Shown one piece after another: positions 20,862 through 28,065 of a stretch of 35,497 bases of DNA. Position numbers and translations under genes: made by a program. The DNA lies in IMG/VR virus record IMGVR_UViG_3300027749_000284, positions 1-35,497 of that record, one strand, 5' to 3'. Within the stretch, counting starts at the first letter, position 1; each line of letters opens with the position of its first letter. This stretch comes from a virus. The notes under the pieces were generated by a model. It was given only the letters and a program-made list of their open reading frames with translations, had not been told where the DNA came from and did no database searches.

Positions 20862-21020
20862 ATGTTACAACCTAAACACAATCGTCCCGATACTCCGTTA
20901 GCAGAAACTCCTCAACCAAGACCTATTGCAAAGCATGTTGCGGAAGGAGTAGTTGTTCCTACAAAAAATAAAAAAGAAGAGTTCACTTATTTAACAAAAA
21001 AAGAAAAAGGTGGTAACTAA
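20862..21020 (+). CDS. Small Pro-rich protein (52 aa)
   Basis: Translated from ATG at 20862: MLQPKHNRPDTPLAETPQPR, PIAKHVAEGVVVPTKNKKEE and FTYLTKKEKGGN. The RPDTPLAETPQP block recurs in the next gene as RPDTPLAATPEPQP, so the two are paralogues. Basic, disordered. It may be a virion-associated or DNA-binding peptide. Confidence 0.6.
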   Translation: MLQPKHNRPDTPLAETPQPRPIAKHVAEGVVVPTKNKKEEFTYLTKKEKGGN

Positions 21021-21189
21021 TAAAAGACCCGATACTCCGTTAGCAGCTACACCTGAACCTCAACCTGTTAGTTCAGGATTACAACCTGCAAGTCAGATGG
21101 TTACTCAACCTGTTAACAAGTATCAGGCTACAGCAGATGCCGCTATAATGCAGATAAATAGTTTACCAAAACCTAATCAACAGCAATAA
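21010..21189 (+). CDS. Small Pro/Gln-rich protein (59 aa), GTG start
   Basis: A GTG at 21010 opens a frame reading (M)VTNKRPDTPLAATPEPQP, then VSSGLQPASQMVTQPVNKYQ and a C-terminal ADAAIMQINSLPKPNQQQ. There is no in-frame ATG before the conserved RPDTPLA block, so GTG is the likely start. It overlaps the previous gene by 11 bases. Paralogous to it in the first 15 residues. Confidence 0.55.
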   Translation: MVTNKRPDTPLAATPEPQPVSSGLQPASQMVTQPVNKYQATADAAIMQINSLPKPNQQQ

Positions 21190-21191
21190 TC

Positions 21192-21434
21192 ATGGCGACT
21201 AAAACTGTAAGTACTGAAACCGAAAAACCTATAGTTGATATTAAAACAGCGTTAGCTGATATTAATGCAAGGTCTGCTTTGAGAATGAAAGCAATACAGG
21301 AGTCTAATGCTAGTAACAAAGCAAGAGTTAGGACTAGAAGAAATTTAGGAGATAATGGTATTCAAGGATTAGCATCATTGCATAATACATTAGGAAGACA
21401 ATACATGAATAAACCTGAGAGTCAGAATTCATAA
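21192..21434 (+). CDS. Small basic protein (80 aa)
   Basis: Starts MATKTVSTETEKPIVDIKTA, continues ADINARSALRMKAIQESNAS and NKARVRTRRNLGDNGIQGLA, then SLHNTLGRQYMN. A basic Arg-rich centre, helical. Two bases after the stop of the preceding gene. Unknown; could bind DNA or be a scaffold or internal virion protein. Confidence 0.6.
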   Translation: MATKTVSTETEKPIVDIKTALADINARSALRMKAIQESNASNKARVRTRRNLGDNGIQGLASLHNTLGRQYMNKPESQNS

Positions 21435-21453
21435 TCAATTAATATAAATAAAA

Positions 21454-21606
21454 ATGGCAACACCAAAATTACCTGCATCATCAAAAATGAAGATGCCAAT
21501 GGCAGGAGCAAAACCTGCTATTAAAAATGCACTTAAAGGAGCAGCTAAAGGAGCAGCTAAAGGAGCAGTAAAAGAAGTAAAGGCAACAATGAAAAAAAAG
21601 TGCTAA
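21454..21606 (+). CDS. Lys/Ala-rich histone-like small protein (50 aa)
   Basis: Translated from ATG 21454: MATPKLPASSKMKMPMAGAK, PAIKNALKGAAKGAAKGAVK and EVKATMKKKC. The KGAAKGAAKGA run is like the basic tails of histone H1 or HU-like and virion DNA-condensing proteins, and like a membrane-active helix. It ends with the stop at 21604-21606; the next gene begins three bases later. Confidence 0.6.
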   Translation: MATPKLPASSKMKMPMAGAKPAIKNALKGAAKGAAKGAVKEVKATMKKKC

Positions 21607-21608
21607 AA

Positions 21609-21800
21609 ATGGCTAAAGAAAAAGACACTCCGAATTTGCCGGGTTCATCTCGTATGCAAATGTCAAGCGCAAGTGGCAATGGTACTAACGGCTTGATTAA
21701 AGAAACAGGTGGTATGGCATCAGGAAGTAAAGGAACTTCTAAAAGAATTACAGGTTCAGCTTCAAAAAAAGGTATGAAAGGAACTAATCCTTATTGTTAA
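21609..21800 (+). CDS. Small Gly/Ser/Lys-rich protein (63 aa)
   Basis: Read from the ATG at 21609: MAKEKDTPNLPGSSRMQMSS, ASGNGTNGLIKETGGMASGS and KGTSKRITGSASKKGMKGTN. Disordered, basic, Gly/Ser-rich with no hydrophobic core. A longer frame from 21600 would start MLK inside the preceding gene's end; the later ATG is chosen. Unknown. Confidence 0.6.
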   Translation: MAKEKDTPNLPGSSRMQMSSASGNGTNGLIKETGGMASGSKGTSKRITGSASKKGMKGTNPYC

Positions 21801-21818
21801 TTATTAAAATTTAAAAAG

Positions 21819-21995
21819 ATGGAAGATATACAAGAAGATAATATCGTTAATGTAACTCCTGAGGTTACTCCTGAGGTTACTCCTGAGGTTACTCCTGAGG
21901 TTACTCCTGATGTAGTTGCTGAAATAGAAGTAGTTGCAGATGTAGTTGTTGAGAATAATGACCCCGGATATCATAGTAGAGATTTCAATTCATAA
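21819..21995 (+). CDS. Small repetitive acidic protein (58 aa)
   Basis: From ATG 21819: MEDIQEDNIVNVTPEVTPEV, TPEVTPEVTPDVVAEIEVVA and DVVVENNDPGYHSRDFNS. The middle is a tandem VTPE repeat (see the 12-base DNA repeat). Acidic and probably extended; the conserved-looking end NDPGYHSRDF may be the functional part. Confidence 0.55.
   Translation: MEDIQEDNIVNVTPEVTPEVTPEVTPEVTPDVVAEIEVVADVVVENNDPGYHSRDFNS
21855..21914 (+). repeat. 12-bp tandem repeat inside a gene
   Basis: ACTCCTGAGGTT is repeated four times exactly (21855-21902) and a fifth, changed copy (ACTCCTGATGTA) follows. It encodes Thr-Pro-Glu-Val units, so copy-number change would keep frame and alter the length of this protein only. 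Confidence 0.75.
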
Positions 21996-22003
21996 TAAAT
22001 ATC

Positions 22004-22153
22004 ATGGGAAAATTTGAACAATTAAGTAATAAGATTCAAAGTAAGCAAGGTATTAGTGAAGAAAGAGCTAATGCAATTGCTGCTACAATTGGTAGAAATA
22101 AATATGGTAAAGAGAAATTTGCCAAAATGGCTGTAGCCGGAAAAAAGAAATAA
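22004..22153 (+). CDS. Small basic protein with ISEERANAIAATIG motif (49 aa)
   Basis: From ATG 22004: MGKFEQLSNKIQSKQGISEE, RANAIAATIGRNKYGKEKFA and KMAVAGKKK. The helix GISEERANAIAATIGRNKYG is a pattern I have seen in small virion-associated or decoration-type phage proteins, but no function is known to me. Strongly basic C-terminus. Confidence 0.6.
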   Translation: MGKFEQLSNKIQSKQGISEERANAIAATIGRNKYGKEKFAKMAVAGKKK

Positions 22154-22217
22154 AATATAACAATCCTATTCCTTTCAGTATAATGATGGGAATGGGATTT
22201 TTAATAATAAAGTACCA

Positions 22218-22265
22218 ATGAAAAAAGAAACTGATAAAGCAAAACAATACGAGTCTAAAAAATAA
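22218..22265 (+). CDS. Tiny basic peptide (15 aa), doubtful
   Basis: A short frame MKKETDKAKQYESKK with stop at 22263-22265. The same frame is open upstream without an ATG. It fits the string of tiny basic genes here but may be noise. Confidence 0.25.
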   Translation: MKKETDKAKQYESKK

Positions 22266-22277
22266 TTAGATGGTAAG

Positions 22278-22328
22278 ATGAAATTCCTAAAAGGAAACAT
22301 AAGCAAACCACATCCTAAGAAAAAATAA
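22278..22328 (+). CDS. Tiny basic peptide (16 aa), doubtful
   Basis: A frame from ATG 22278 reads MKFLKGNISKPHPKKK. Basic, compatible with the surrounding small proteins, but too short to be sure. Confidence 0.25.
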   Translation: MKFLKGNISKPHPKKK

Positions 22329-22352
22329 AATTTAATTTAATACCTTTACAAA

Positions 22353-22520
22353 ATGAAATCACAAGGACTAGGAGATGTTATTGAAAAAGTAACAACTGCA
22401 ACAGGAATAAAAAAAGTAGTTGAAACAGTTTCTGAAATAACAGGCGTAGATTGCGGTTGTGCAAAAAGAAAAGAAGCATTGAATAATCCTAATTTATTAA
22501 TAAATAAAATATTAAAATAA
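22353..22520 (+). CDS. Conserved small protein with CGC motif (55 aa)
   Basis: From ATG 22353: MKSQGLGDVIEKVTTATGIK, KVVETVSEITGVDCGCAKRK and EALNNPNLLINKILK. The block ATGIKKVVETV...DCGCAKRKEALN is a pattern I have seen in small proteins of unknown function in many phages of Bacteroidota and marine phages. The paired cysteines (CGC) may bind a metal or form a disulphide. The stop overlaps the next ATG by one base (TAATG). Confidence 0.68.
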   Translation: MKSQGLGDVIEKVTTATGIKKVVETVSEITGVDCGCAKRKEALNNPNLLINKILK

Positions 22521-23011
22521 TGTCAGTATTTAAATCAACATATTCAAGAGTGTTAAGAGCTCATCCATCAGATAATGCCGATATAGCATATCCAAATGCA
22601 ATTGCATCAGGAGTAAGCACTTCTACTATTGGTACAAATATAATTGTAGACGTTAATGGAGATTTTGTAAATAAAGGTGTAAAAACAGGGGATGTTATAC
22701 ATAATGATACATTGTCTACGGCCGCAACGGTAGTAACCGTAAGTTCTGACGGTCAAACTTTAGTTTTAAATGCAGATATTTTTTTAGCTTTAGGACAATC
22801 TTATATTGTCTATGCAATGTCTTCTCAATCAAGTCAGGGCAATCCCGGTTGTGTTTTATATATCGGAGGAGCAGGCAATGTTTCAGTTGTAACAATTGGA
22901 GGAGAGCAGATAGGTTTTACAGGATTAGCCGCAGGAACAATACTTCCTGTTCAAGTTAGACGACTTAGAGCAACAGGCACTACAGCTACTAACGTAAATG
23001 CTCTTTGGTAG
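22520..23011 (+). CDS. Probable virion structural protein (163 aa)
   Basis: A beta-rich protein starting MSVFKSTYSRVLRAHPSDNA. The C-terminal domain (about 105-163) reads CVLYIGGAGNVSVVTIGGEQ and then LPVQVRRLRATGTTATNVNA with ending LW. This pattern (YxGGAGxVxVxTxGG...LPVQVxxVxATGTTAxxxxALW) is common at the end of phage capsid-decoration, head-fibre or tail proteins. It has no enzyme residues. Placed just before the lysis genes. Confidence 0.62.
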   Translation: MSVFKSTYSRVLRAHPSDNADIAYPNAIASGVSTSTIGTNIIVDVNGDFVNKGVKTGDVIHNDTLSTAATVVTVSSDGQTLVLNADIFLALGQSYIVYAMSSQSSQGNPGCVLYIGGAGNVSVVTIGGEQIGFTGLAAGTILPVQVRRLRATGTTATNVNALW

Positions 23012-23015
23012 AATA

Positions 23016-23450
23016 ATGAAATATATAAACTATATAGCATCTTCATTAGTACTTTTATTTGTACCAATATATGGACTTCTAATAGCTGTAGGTGCAGCAA
23101 TATTCCTCGATACATTCACAGGAATATTTAAAAGCGTAAAACTAAATGGATGGTCTAGCATCAGAAGTAGGCCATTATCGAATATAATTTCAAAGATGGC
23201 ATTATATGAGATATGTATTTTATTTCTTTTTCTAATAGACAAATTTGTTTTAAATGAATTTGTTGTTAAATATTTTGAGATTACATTTATGTTTACAAAA
23301 ATATGTGCTATACTTTTAATTTTTATAGAGTTGGTTTCAATTAAAGAAAACATTGAAGCAACTTTTAAAGTTGATATTTGGAAGTTATTAAAACAAGTAT
23401 TCCTTAGGGCAAAAGAAGTCAAAACAGATATAGAAAATTTGCAACAATGA
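23016..23450 (+). CDS. Holin (phage holin family 4-like)
   Basis: About 144 residues. The N-terminus YINYIASSLVLLFVPIYGLL is followed by AVGAAIFLDTFTGIFKSVKL, where LDTFTGIxKS is the core of the toxin-secretion/phage-lysis holin type. Later IFLFLIDKFVLNEFVVKYFE and ICAILLIFIELVSIKENIEA give further membrane spans. It would form membrane lesions that release the lytic enzyme. I chose the ATG at 23016 since one at 22998 begins inside the previous gene. It overlaps the next gene by four bases. Confidence 0.78.
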   Translation: MKYINYIASSLVLLFVPIYGLLIAVGAAIFLDTFTGIFKSVKLNGWSSIRSRPLSNIISKMALYEICILFLFLIDKFVLNEFVVKYFEITFMFTKICAILLIFIELVSIKENIEATFKVDIWKLLKQVFLRAKEVKTDIENLQQ

Positions 23451-23830
23451 AAATTACAATAAAAAGACTACATAAAACAGAACATTCAACAATTGGAGAA
23501 TTATCTATAGATGGTAAGTTTGAATGTTACACGTTAGAGGATGTAGAACGTGAAGTAAAAATTAAAGGAGAGACAGCAATACCAAAAGGTACATATATAG
23601 TCGGAATAACTCTTAGCAGTCGATTTAAGAGACTATTGCCAATTTTAGCTAATGTACCAAACTTTGAAGGAGTTCGTATCCATAGCGGTAATACTAATCA
23701 CGATACAGAGGGATGTATATTAGTTGGAGCAACACGTTCAATTGATTATGTTGGAAACTCTCGACTTGCTTTTGAGAAACTATTCAAAAAAATGCAATTA
23801 GCAAAAGAAATAACATTAACAATAGAGTAA
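23447..23830 (+). CDS. DUF5675-like protein, possible cell-wall (L,D-transpeptidase-fold) enzyme
   Basis: A 127-residue protein: ITIKRLHKTEHSTIGELSID, YTLEDVEREVKIKGETAIPK, GTYIVGITLSSRFKRLLPIL and GVRIHSGNTNHDTEGCILVG. The HSGN...TEGCI motif is like the HGT...S.GCI catalytic site of YkuD-type transpeptidases, and the family is known to me as DUF5675 from phages. Its place after the holin makes a role in lysis likely, but no amidase or lysozyme motif is present. The catalytic cysteine would be in TEGCILVG. Confidence 0.72.
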   Translation: MKITIKRLHKTEHSTIGELSIDGKFECYTLEDVEREVKIKGETAIPKGTYIVGITLSSRFKRLLPILANVPNFEGVRIHSGNTNHDTEGCILVGATRSIDYVGNSRLAFEKLFKKMQLAKEITLTIE

Positions 23831-24105
23831 TGGCAAATAAGACATCAGCTTGGACAAGAAAAGAAGGAAAATCTGAGACAGGAGGTTTAAATGCTAAAGG
23901 TGTAGCGAGTTATAGAGCTGCTAATCCCGGAAGTAAATTAAAAATGGCTGTAACAACTCCTCCTTCTAAATTAAAAGCAGGAAGTAAAGACGCCAATAGA
24001 AGAAAATCTTTTTGTGCTCGTATGGGAGGAATGGAAGGTCCTATGAAAAAACCAAATGGAGAACCCACAAGAAAAGCATTAGCATTAAAAAAATGGAACT
24101 GTTAA
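23830..24105 (+). CDS. DUF6321-type conserved phage protein
   Basis: A 91-residue basic protein beginning MANKTSAWTRKEGKSETGGL, with GLNAKGVASYRAANPGSKLK, NRRKSFCARMGGMEGPMKKP and EPTRKALALKKWNC. This sequence of blocks matches the DUF6321 family as I remember it: W-x-R-K-x-G-K...GGLN-x-K-G...R-R-x-S-F-x-A-R-M-x-G...TRKALALxxW. The role of the family is unknown; many phage and metagenome proteins share it. Starts at the last base of the previous gene's stop. Confidence 0.78.
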   Translation: MANKTSAWTRKEGKSETGGLNAKGVASYRAANPGSKLKMAVTTPPSKLKAGSKDANRRKSFCARMGGMEGPMKKPNGEPTRKALALKKWNC

Positions 24106-24116
24106 AAAACAACTAT

Positions 24117-24278
24117 ATGAATAATATCCCTGAACCAATTAAAAATGCTTTAGATGAAGTAGCAAATCAATACGCTTCAAGTCCTTCAACAACAAATGCA
24201 GGATTTTTTTTACGATTAATTTGTAAATTTATAAGTCCAAGTACGCTAATTAAAATGTTTGCTCATAAGTTAACGTAG
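24117..24278 (+). CDS. Small hypothetical protein (53 aa)
   Basis: From ATG 24117: MNNIPEPIKNALDEVANQYA, SSPSTTNAGFFLRLICKFIS and a C-terminus PSTLIKMFAHKLT. Helical with a possible short membrane or amphipathic stretch. An ATG at 24093 would give a longer protein overlapping the DUF6321 gene. Unknown. Confidence 0.5.
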   Translation: MNNIPEPIKNALDEVANQYASSPSTTNAGFFLRLICKFISPSTLIKMFAHKLT

Positions 24279-24286
24279 TTTTTTAT

Positions 24287-24294
24287 TATCTTTG
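24287..24294 (+). promoter_or_regulatory. Bacteroidota-type -7 box (TATCTTTG)
   Basis: TATCTTTG at 24287-24294 fits TAnnTTTG and stands 33 bases before the start at 24327. No proper -33 TTTG at the normal spacing (one lies 25 bases away). Confidence 0.5.
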
Positions 24295-24326
24295 TATAAT
24301 TAATAATCAAATAAAATTAAATTAAA

Positions 24327-24563
24327 ATGGAAAATGTTCAAGTAACACAAGAAGAATTAACGACTATTCAAGAATTAAATTCAGAATTCAATAAAGCTAA
24401 AATGGCTATTGGAGATGTTGAATTACAAAAACAACAAATCTTACGTCATATTGAAGAATTAAAATTACAGTTTACAACACATGAAAAATTACTAGTTGAT
24501 AAATATGGTGCTGATGCTGTTATTAATATTCAAACAGGAGAAGTAACACAAAAAGAAAAATAA
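24327..24563 (+). CDS. Small coiled-coil protein (78 aa)
   Basis: MENVQVTQEELTTIQELNSE followed by FNKAKMAIGDVELQKQQILR and HIEELKLQFTTHEKLLVDKY: heptad-spaced hydrophobics across most of its length indicate a coiled coil of about 55 residues, ending DAVINIQTGEVTQKEK. The motif KYGaDaviniqtGei is known from small phage proteins. Role unknown; possibly a chaperone or assembly factor. Confidence 0.65.
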   Translation: MENVQVTQEELTTIQELNSEFNKAKMAIGDVELQKQQILRHIEELKLQFTTHEKLLVDKYGADAVINIQTGEVTQKEK

Positions 24564-24564
24564 T

Positions 24565-24906
24565 ATGATACCGGGAAAATTTATCGGAACATTGTTCCAA
24601 TCAAGAGATGCAATGCACATCACACATCTTCAAACGACATCGTTTGCAGAACATAAAGCATTAAACGCATATTATGATGGAATACTTGAGTTAACTGATT
24701 CATTTACTGAGAAATATTTTGGATTTAACAAAAGAGTTGAGATAATTATTCCTGAGTCAAAAGTATTAGATGCTACTACTCATTTAAAGGAACTCCGTTC
24801 AATAATGGTTACAGAAAGAGATAATTATCCATCTGAATTACAAAATATTATTGATGAGATGATTGGTTTAGTTGACGAAATTCTATACCTTTTAACTTTA
24901 AACTAA
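24565..24906 (+). CDS. Ferritin/Dps-like helical protein (DUF5856-type)
   Basis: A 113-residue protein: LFQSRDAMHITHLQTTSFAE, HKALNAYYDGILELTDSFTE, KRVEIIIPESKVLDATTHLK, and a final helix FPSELQ-like PSELQNIIDEMIGLVDEILY. The layout HxxHLQT.SFAEHxAL..YYDG..ELxD resembles the iron-binding helices of Dps-type proteins, and I recall similar phage proteins as DUF5856. Metal residues would be the His and Glu/Asp in helices 1-2. It has no obvious link to tail genes. Confidence 0.6.
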   Translation: MIPGKFIGTLFQSRDAMHITHLQTTSFAEHKALNAYYDGILELTDSFTEKYFGFNKRVEIIIPESKVLDATTHLKELRSIMVTERDNYPSELQNIIDEMIGLVDEILYLLTLN

Positions 24907-24914
24907 AATAAAAG

Positions 24915-25361
24915 ATGGCTAAAATTAGCACATATCCACAGCCTACTATCCCCCAATTGGGGGATTATCTTCTTGGTACAGATATTAGTGATTTATTAAT
25001 GACTAAGAATTTTCTTGTATCTGATTTAGCTACTTTAATAGGTCCTGTTATTAGGCCATATAAAGTTTATTCAGCTTTAATTTCTCAGACAGGTACTGCA
25101 AACCCAACTGTTATAGTCCTTGAAAATACACTTGGAGGAACTATAGTTTGGTCAAGACCAACTGTTGGCGTATATACAGGAACATTAACAGGTGCATTTA
25201 CTGTAAATAAAACTACTATTCTAAATAGTACTACTTCTAATAGTATTACTCTTTCAAGTAGTAATATTAATCAAGTAGTTATCGAAACAAGAACTGTAAC
25301 TTTAGGTAACTCAGATGGGTTATTAACAAATGCAACAATAGAGATTAAAGTATATAATTAA
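24915..25361 (+). CDS. Short tail-fibre-like protein (148 aa)
   Basis: Starts MAKISTYPQPTIPQLGDYLL and contains LGTDISDLLMTKNFLVSDLA; this module is shared with the larger protein that follows (MAKISTYPSADSPLLLSDRL, TKNFSLGDLL), so they are paralogous at the N-terminus. The remaining C-terminal part is beta-rich and Thr/Ser-rich (TRTVTLGNSDGLLTNATIEI). Such short forms may be virion attachment bases. Confidence 0.7.
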   Translation: MAKISTYPQPTIPQLGDYLLGTDISDLLMTKNFLVSDLATLIGPVIRPYKVYSALISQTGTANPTVIVLENTLGGTIVWSRPTVGVYTGTLTGAFTVNKTTILNSTTSNSITLSSSNINQVVIETRTVTLGNSDGLLTNATIEIKVYN

Positions 25362-25374
25362 TATATAAAACATA

Positions 25375-28053
25375 ATGGCAAAAATATCTACTTATCCATC
25401 AGCGGATAGTCCTTTATTATTAAGCGATAGGTTAATAGGTACAGAAGCTATCAGAACAACACCTACTAATACTCCTCTTGCGACAAAGAATTTTTCGTTA
25501 GGGGATTTATTACTATTATTTTCTTCAGAGTTTCCTGCTGCTTCTTTACAAGCAGTTCTTAATACAGGAAATACTGCTATTCAAAATATAAATTTAACAG
25601 GTACTATTACTACTGATTTAATAAAAACTTCAAATATTGAAGATACAAGTGGAAGTCAAGGTACCGTTTTTCAATTTTTAAGTAAAGGTGCAAATAGTAT
25701 TAATTGGGTTGATTTACCTGCTTCATCATTACAAGCAGTACTTGATAAAGGAAATACGGCTACTCAAAATATAATACTTACAGGTAATATTACATCTACT
25801 AAAATAATACCGGGGAATATACAAGATGATACATTTGGCATTGGACTATCGGGTCAAGTACTTTCTAAAACAGCATCAGGAATAAGATGGATAAGTAGTC
25901 CGTCAGTTTCTACTCCGGGATTAGCTGATATTTTATCAGTTGGAAATACAGCTACTAATGACATAAACCTTATTGGTAACTTTTATGGAAATTCATTTAA
26001 ATTTTTAAATGGATATAATTCTACTATTCAATATTCAGGAACTACTTTTAATTCTTGGGATTTACCAAATAAGTCAGGAACTATTGCGTTAATATCAGAC
26101 ATATCAAATACAACTTATTCAGAAATTCCTACAGGAGCAATTGATGGAACTAATACAGTATATACACTTACTAATCTTCCATTAAACTCAAAATCATTAC
26201 TTATAGTAATAGACGGATTAACACAATATAATGGTATTGATTATAATTTAGCACAAAATTCAAATGTTGTTACATTTACATTTGCTCCTGCGTCAGGAAG
26301 CACTATGTTTGCATATTATAATTTTCTTACAGGAACTAATTTAGATTTAAGTAATTATGCTACAAAAACAGATTTAGCTATAGTTACTCAGGTTATAGAC
26401 CCACTTATCAATCAACAGCCCCAATATTTCTATATTACAGACGGAAGTGGAAATGTAATTTTAAAGATTGATGCAAACGGAGCTAATACTATTAAATATA
26501 ATATTTGTAATTCTAGTGGAGCAATAATTGGAACTTTAGATGCTACAACATTAAATGATATTGCCAAAGTTACTCCATTAGCATCATCTTTTAATTTAGA
26601 TAGTAGATATTTGGATAGTTATTATTTAACAGATAATTTAGATAATGTTATATTAAAATATACAGCAGATGGATTTGATGTAGCTAAATTATCTGCTCAT
26701 TTTCAATCATTGATAACAGGACAAGTTGCAAGTTCTAGTTTTAATTCAGTTGGTAACTTTCTTGATGATATTAATATGAATATCATTTATGGACAATCAT
26801 TAGCTGTTGAAGGTCAAACTCTTAGTGCTGAAGATTTTTATACCGCAACTCAATTTGCACAGGGCGTACTTCTTTTACCTCCTGCCGATAGTAATATTAA
26901 TGATAAAGCATATAATCAAACTTATTTTGGTGATATTACAAATATGACTTATACAGGTAGTGGATTAAATGCAAGAATGGTTACAAAAAAATGGAATGAA
27001 TTAATTAAATCAGAAGATGGTATTGATTTAAATACTTTTAATTTTAGTTTAATGGGCTTTAATGGAGGTGTATCAGGCTATGCTTGGTACCAATTAAATA
27101 AACAAAATATATCTATTGATTCTACAGGATGGGCCACTATGACTGCATTTGGGGCTCAAGGAGTAGGAAGACCTTATTGTCATTTATTACACGCTGTTTA
27201 TTTTGGAAGAGAAAGAGCACATGCACAAGGAAAATCATTTAATGTAAATACACTATCTTGGGTACAAGGAGAAGCTGCAGATGATAAATTTAATACTATT
27301 GACCAATATTATACTAAATTAGTAACTATATTTACAGATTTAAATAATGATATTAAACAAATTACAGGACAAACAAATGATGTTCAATTTGTAATTTATC
27401 AAAATTCATCATTTGCAATATATCAAGTCCCAACTTCTCCTAATTATATAGCAGGAGCATATAGTGAGGGAGTTCCATTAGCTTGTTTAAAAGCAGCAAG
27501 AGATTTAAGCAATGTATCTCTAGGAACACCTTTATATCCTTTCAGTGTATCACAGACTACTGTTGATAAAGTACATTTAACAAATTTAGGATATGCAATG
27601 ATGTCAAGCATGTTTGGTATTGTAGCAAAAAGAATAGTTACAGATAAAAGAACTATAAATCCTCTATATCCTAACACTATTACAACATTCTCAGATGGGA
27701 CAAATTATTTTGTAAGAGTTCAATTTGATGTATTACAAAGACCTCTTGTTTTTGATACTTCAGGTAACGATGGAGTTAATATGCGTGGACATGGAGGACA
27801 ACCTAATTATGGATTTTCAATATTAACATCAGGAGGATTAGAAATAATTACAAATGTTAGATTAAGTACTGATGATTCAGTAGTAATTGAAACATCTCAA
27901 AACCCTGTTGGATTAAGTATGACTTATGCTTGGACAGGTGTATTTGGTGGAGGTAATTTAAGAGATTCTCAAGGAGATATAATAACTACCACTTTTAATC
28001 ACATAACATATAGATGTGATAATTGGTGCCCATTTTTCAGAATAACTATTTAA
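25375..28053 (+). CDS. Tail fibre / adhesin with SGNH esterase domain
   Basis: An 892-residue protein with three parts. Residues 1-50 are the MAKISTYP...TKNFSLGDLL module shared with the gene before. Residues about 55-250 have three copies of SLQAVL-x-GNTA-x-QNI-x-LTG (near 56, 118 and 183), Thr/Asn-rich. Residues about 465-740 form an SGNH hydrolase / sialate-O-acetylesterase-like domain: IIYGQSLAVEG with Ser475 in the GQS motif, FNGGVSGYAWYQ, VQGEAADDKF (about 629-638) and DKVHLTNLGYA with Asp731-x-x-His734. The C-terminal end GGGNLRDSQGDI is beta-rich. It would cut acetyl groups from host surface glycans while binding the cell. Confidence 0.85.
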   Translation: MAKISTYPSADSPLLLSDRLIGTEAIRTTPTNTPLATKNFSLGDLLLLFSSEFPAASLQAVLNTGNTAIQNINLTGTITTDLIKTSNIEDTSGSQGTVFQFLSKGANSINWVDLPASSLQAVLDKGNTATQNIILTGNITSTKIIPGNIQDDTFGIGLSGQVLSKTASGIRWISSPSVSTPGLADILSVGNTATNDINLIGNFYGNSFKFLNGYNSTIQYSGTTFNSWDLPNKSGTIALISDISNTTYSEIPTGAIDGTNTVYTLTNLPLNSKSLLIVIDGLTQYNGIDYNLAQNSNVVTFTFAPASGSTMFAYYNFLTGTNLDLSNYATKTDLAIVTQVIDPLINQQPQYFYITDGSGNVILKIDANGANTIKYNICNSSGAIIGTLDATTLNDIAKVTPLASSFNLDSRYLDSYYLTDNLDNVILKYTADGFDVAKLSAHFQSLITGQVASSSFNSVGNFLDDINMNIIYGQSLAVEGQTLSAEDFYTATQFAQGVLLLPPADSNINDKAYNQTYFGDITNMTYTGSGLNARMVTKKWNELIKSEDGIDLNTFNFSLMGFNGGVSGYAWYQLNKQNISIDSTGWATMTAFGAQGVGRPYCHLLHAVYFGRERAHAQGKSFNVNTLSWVQGEAADDKFNTIDQYYTKLVTIFTDLNNDIKQITGQTNDVQFVIYQNSSFAIYQVPTSPNYIAGAYSEGVPLACLKAARDLSNVSLGTPLYPFSVSQTTVDKVHLTNLGYAMMSSMFGIVAKRIVTDKRTINPLYPNTITTFSDGTNYFVRVQFDVLQRPLVFDTSGNDGVNMRGHGGQPNYGFSILTSGGLEIITNVRLSTDDSVVIETSQNPVGLSMTYAWTGVFGGGNLRDSQGDIITTTFNHITYRCDNWCPFFRITI

Positions 28054-28065
28054 AATAAAATAATT

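Noticed and set aside
23447-23830. Lysozyme or amidase call for the protein after the holin
   Set aside because: No lysozyme Glu motif and no zinc amidase motif. The HSGN...GCI site fits the DUF5675/YkuD-like group instead.
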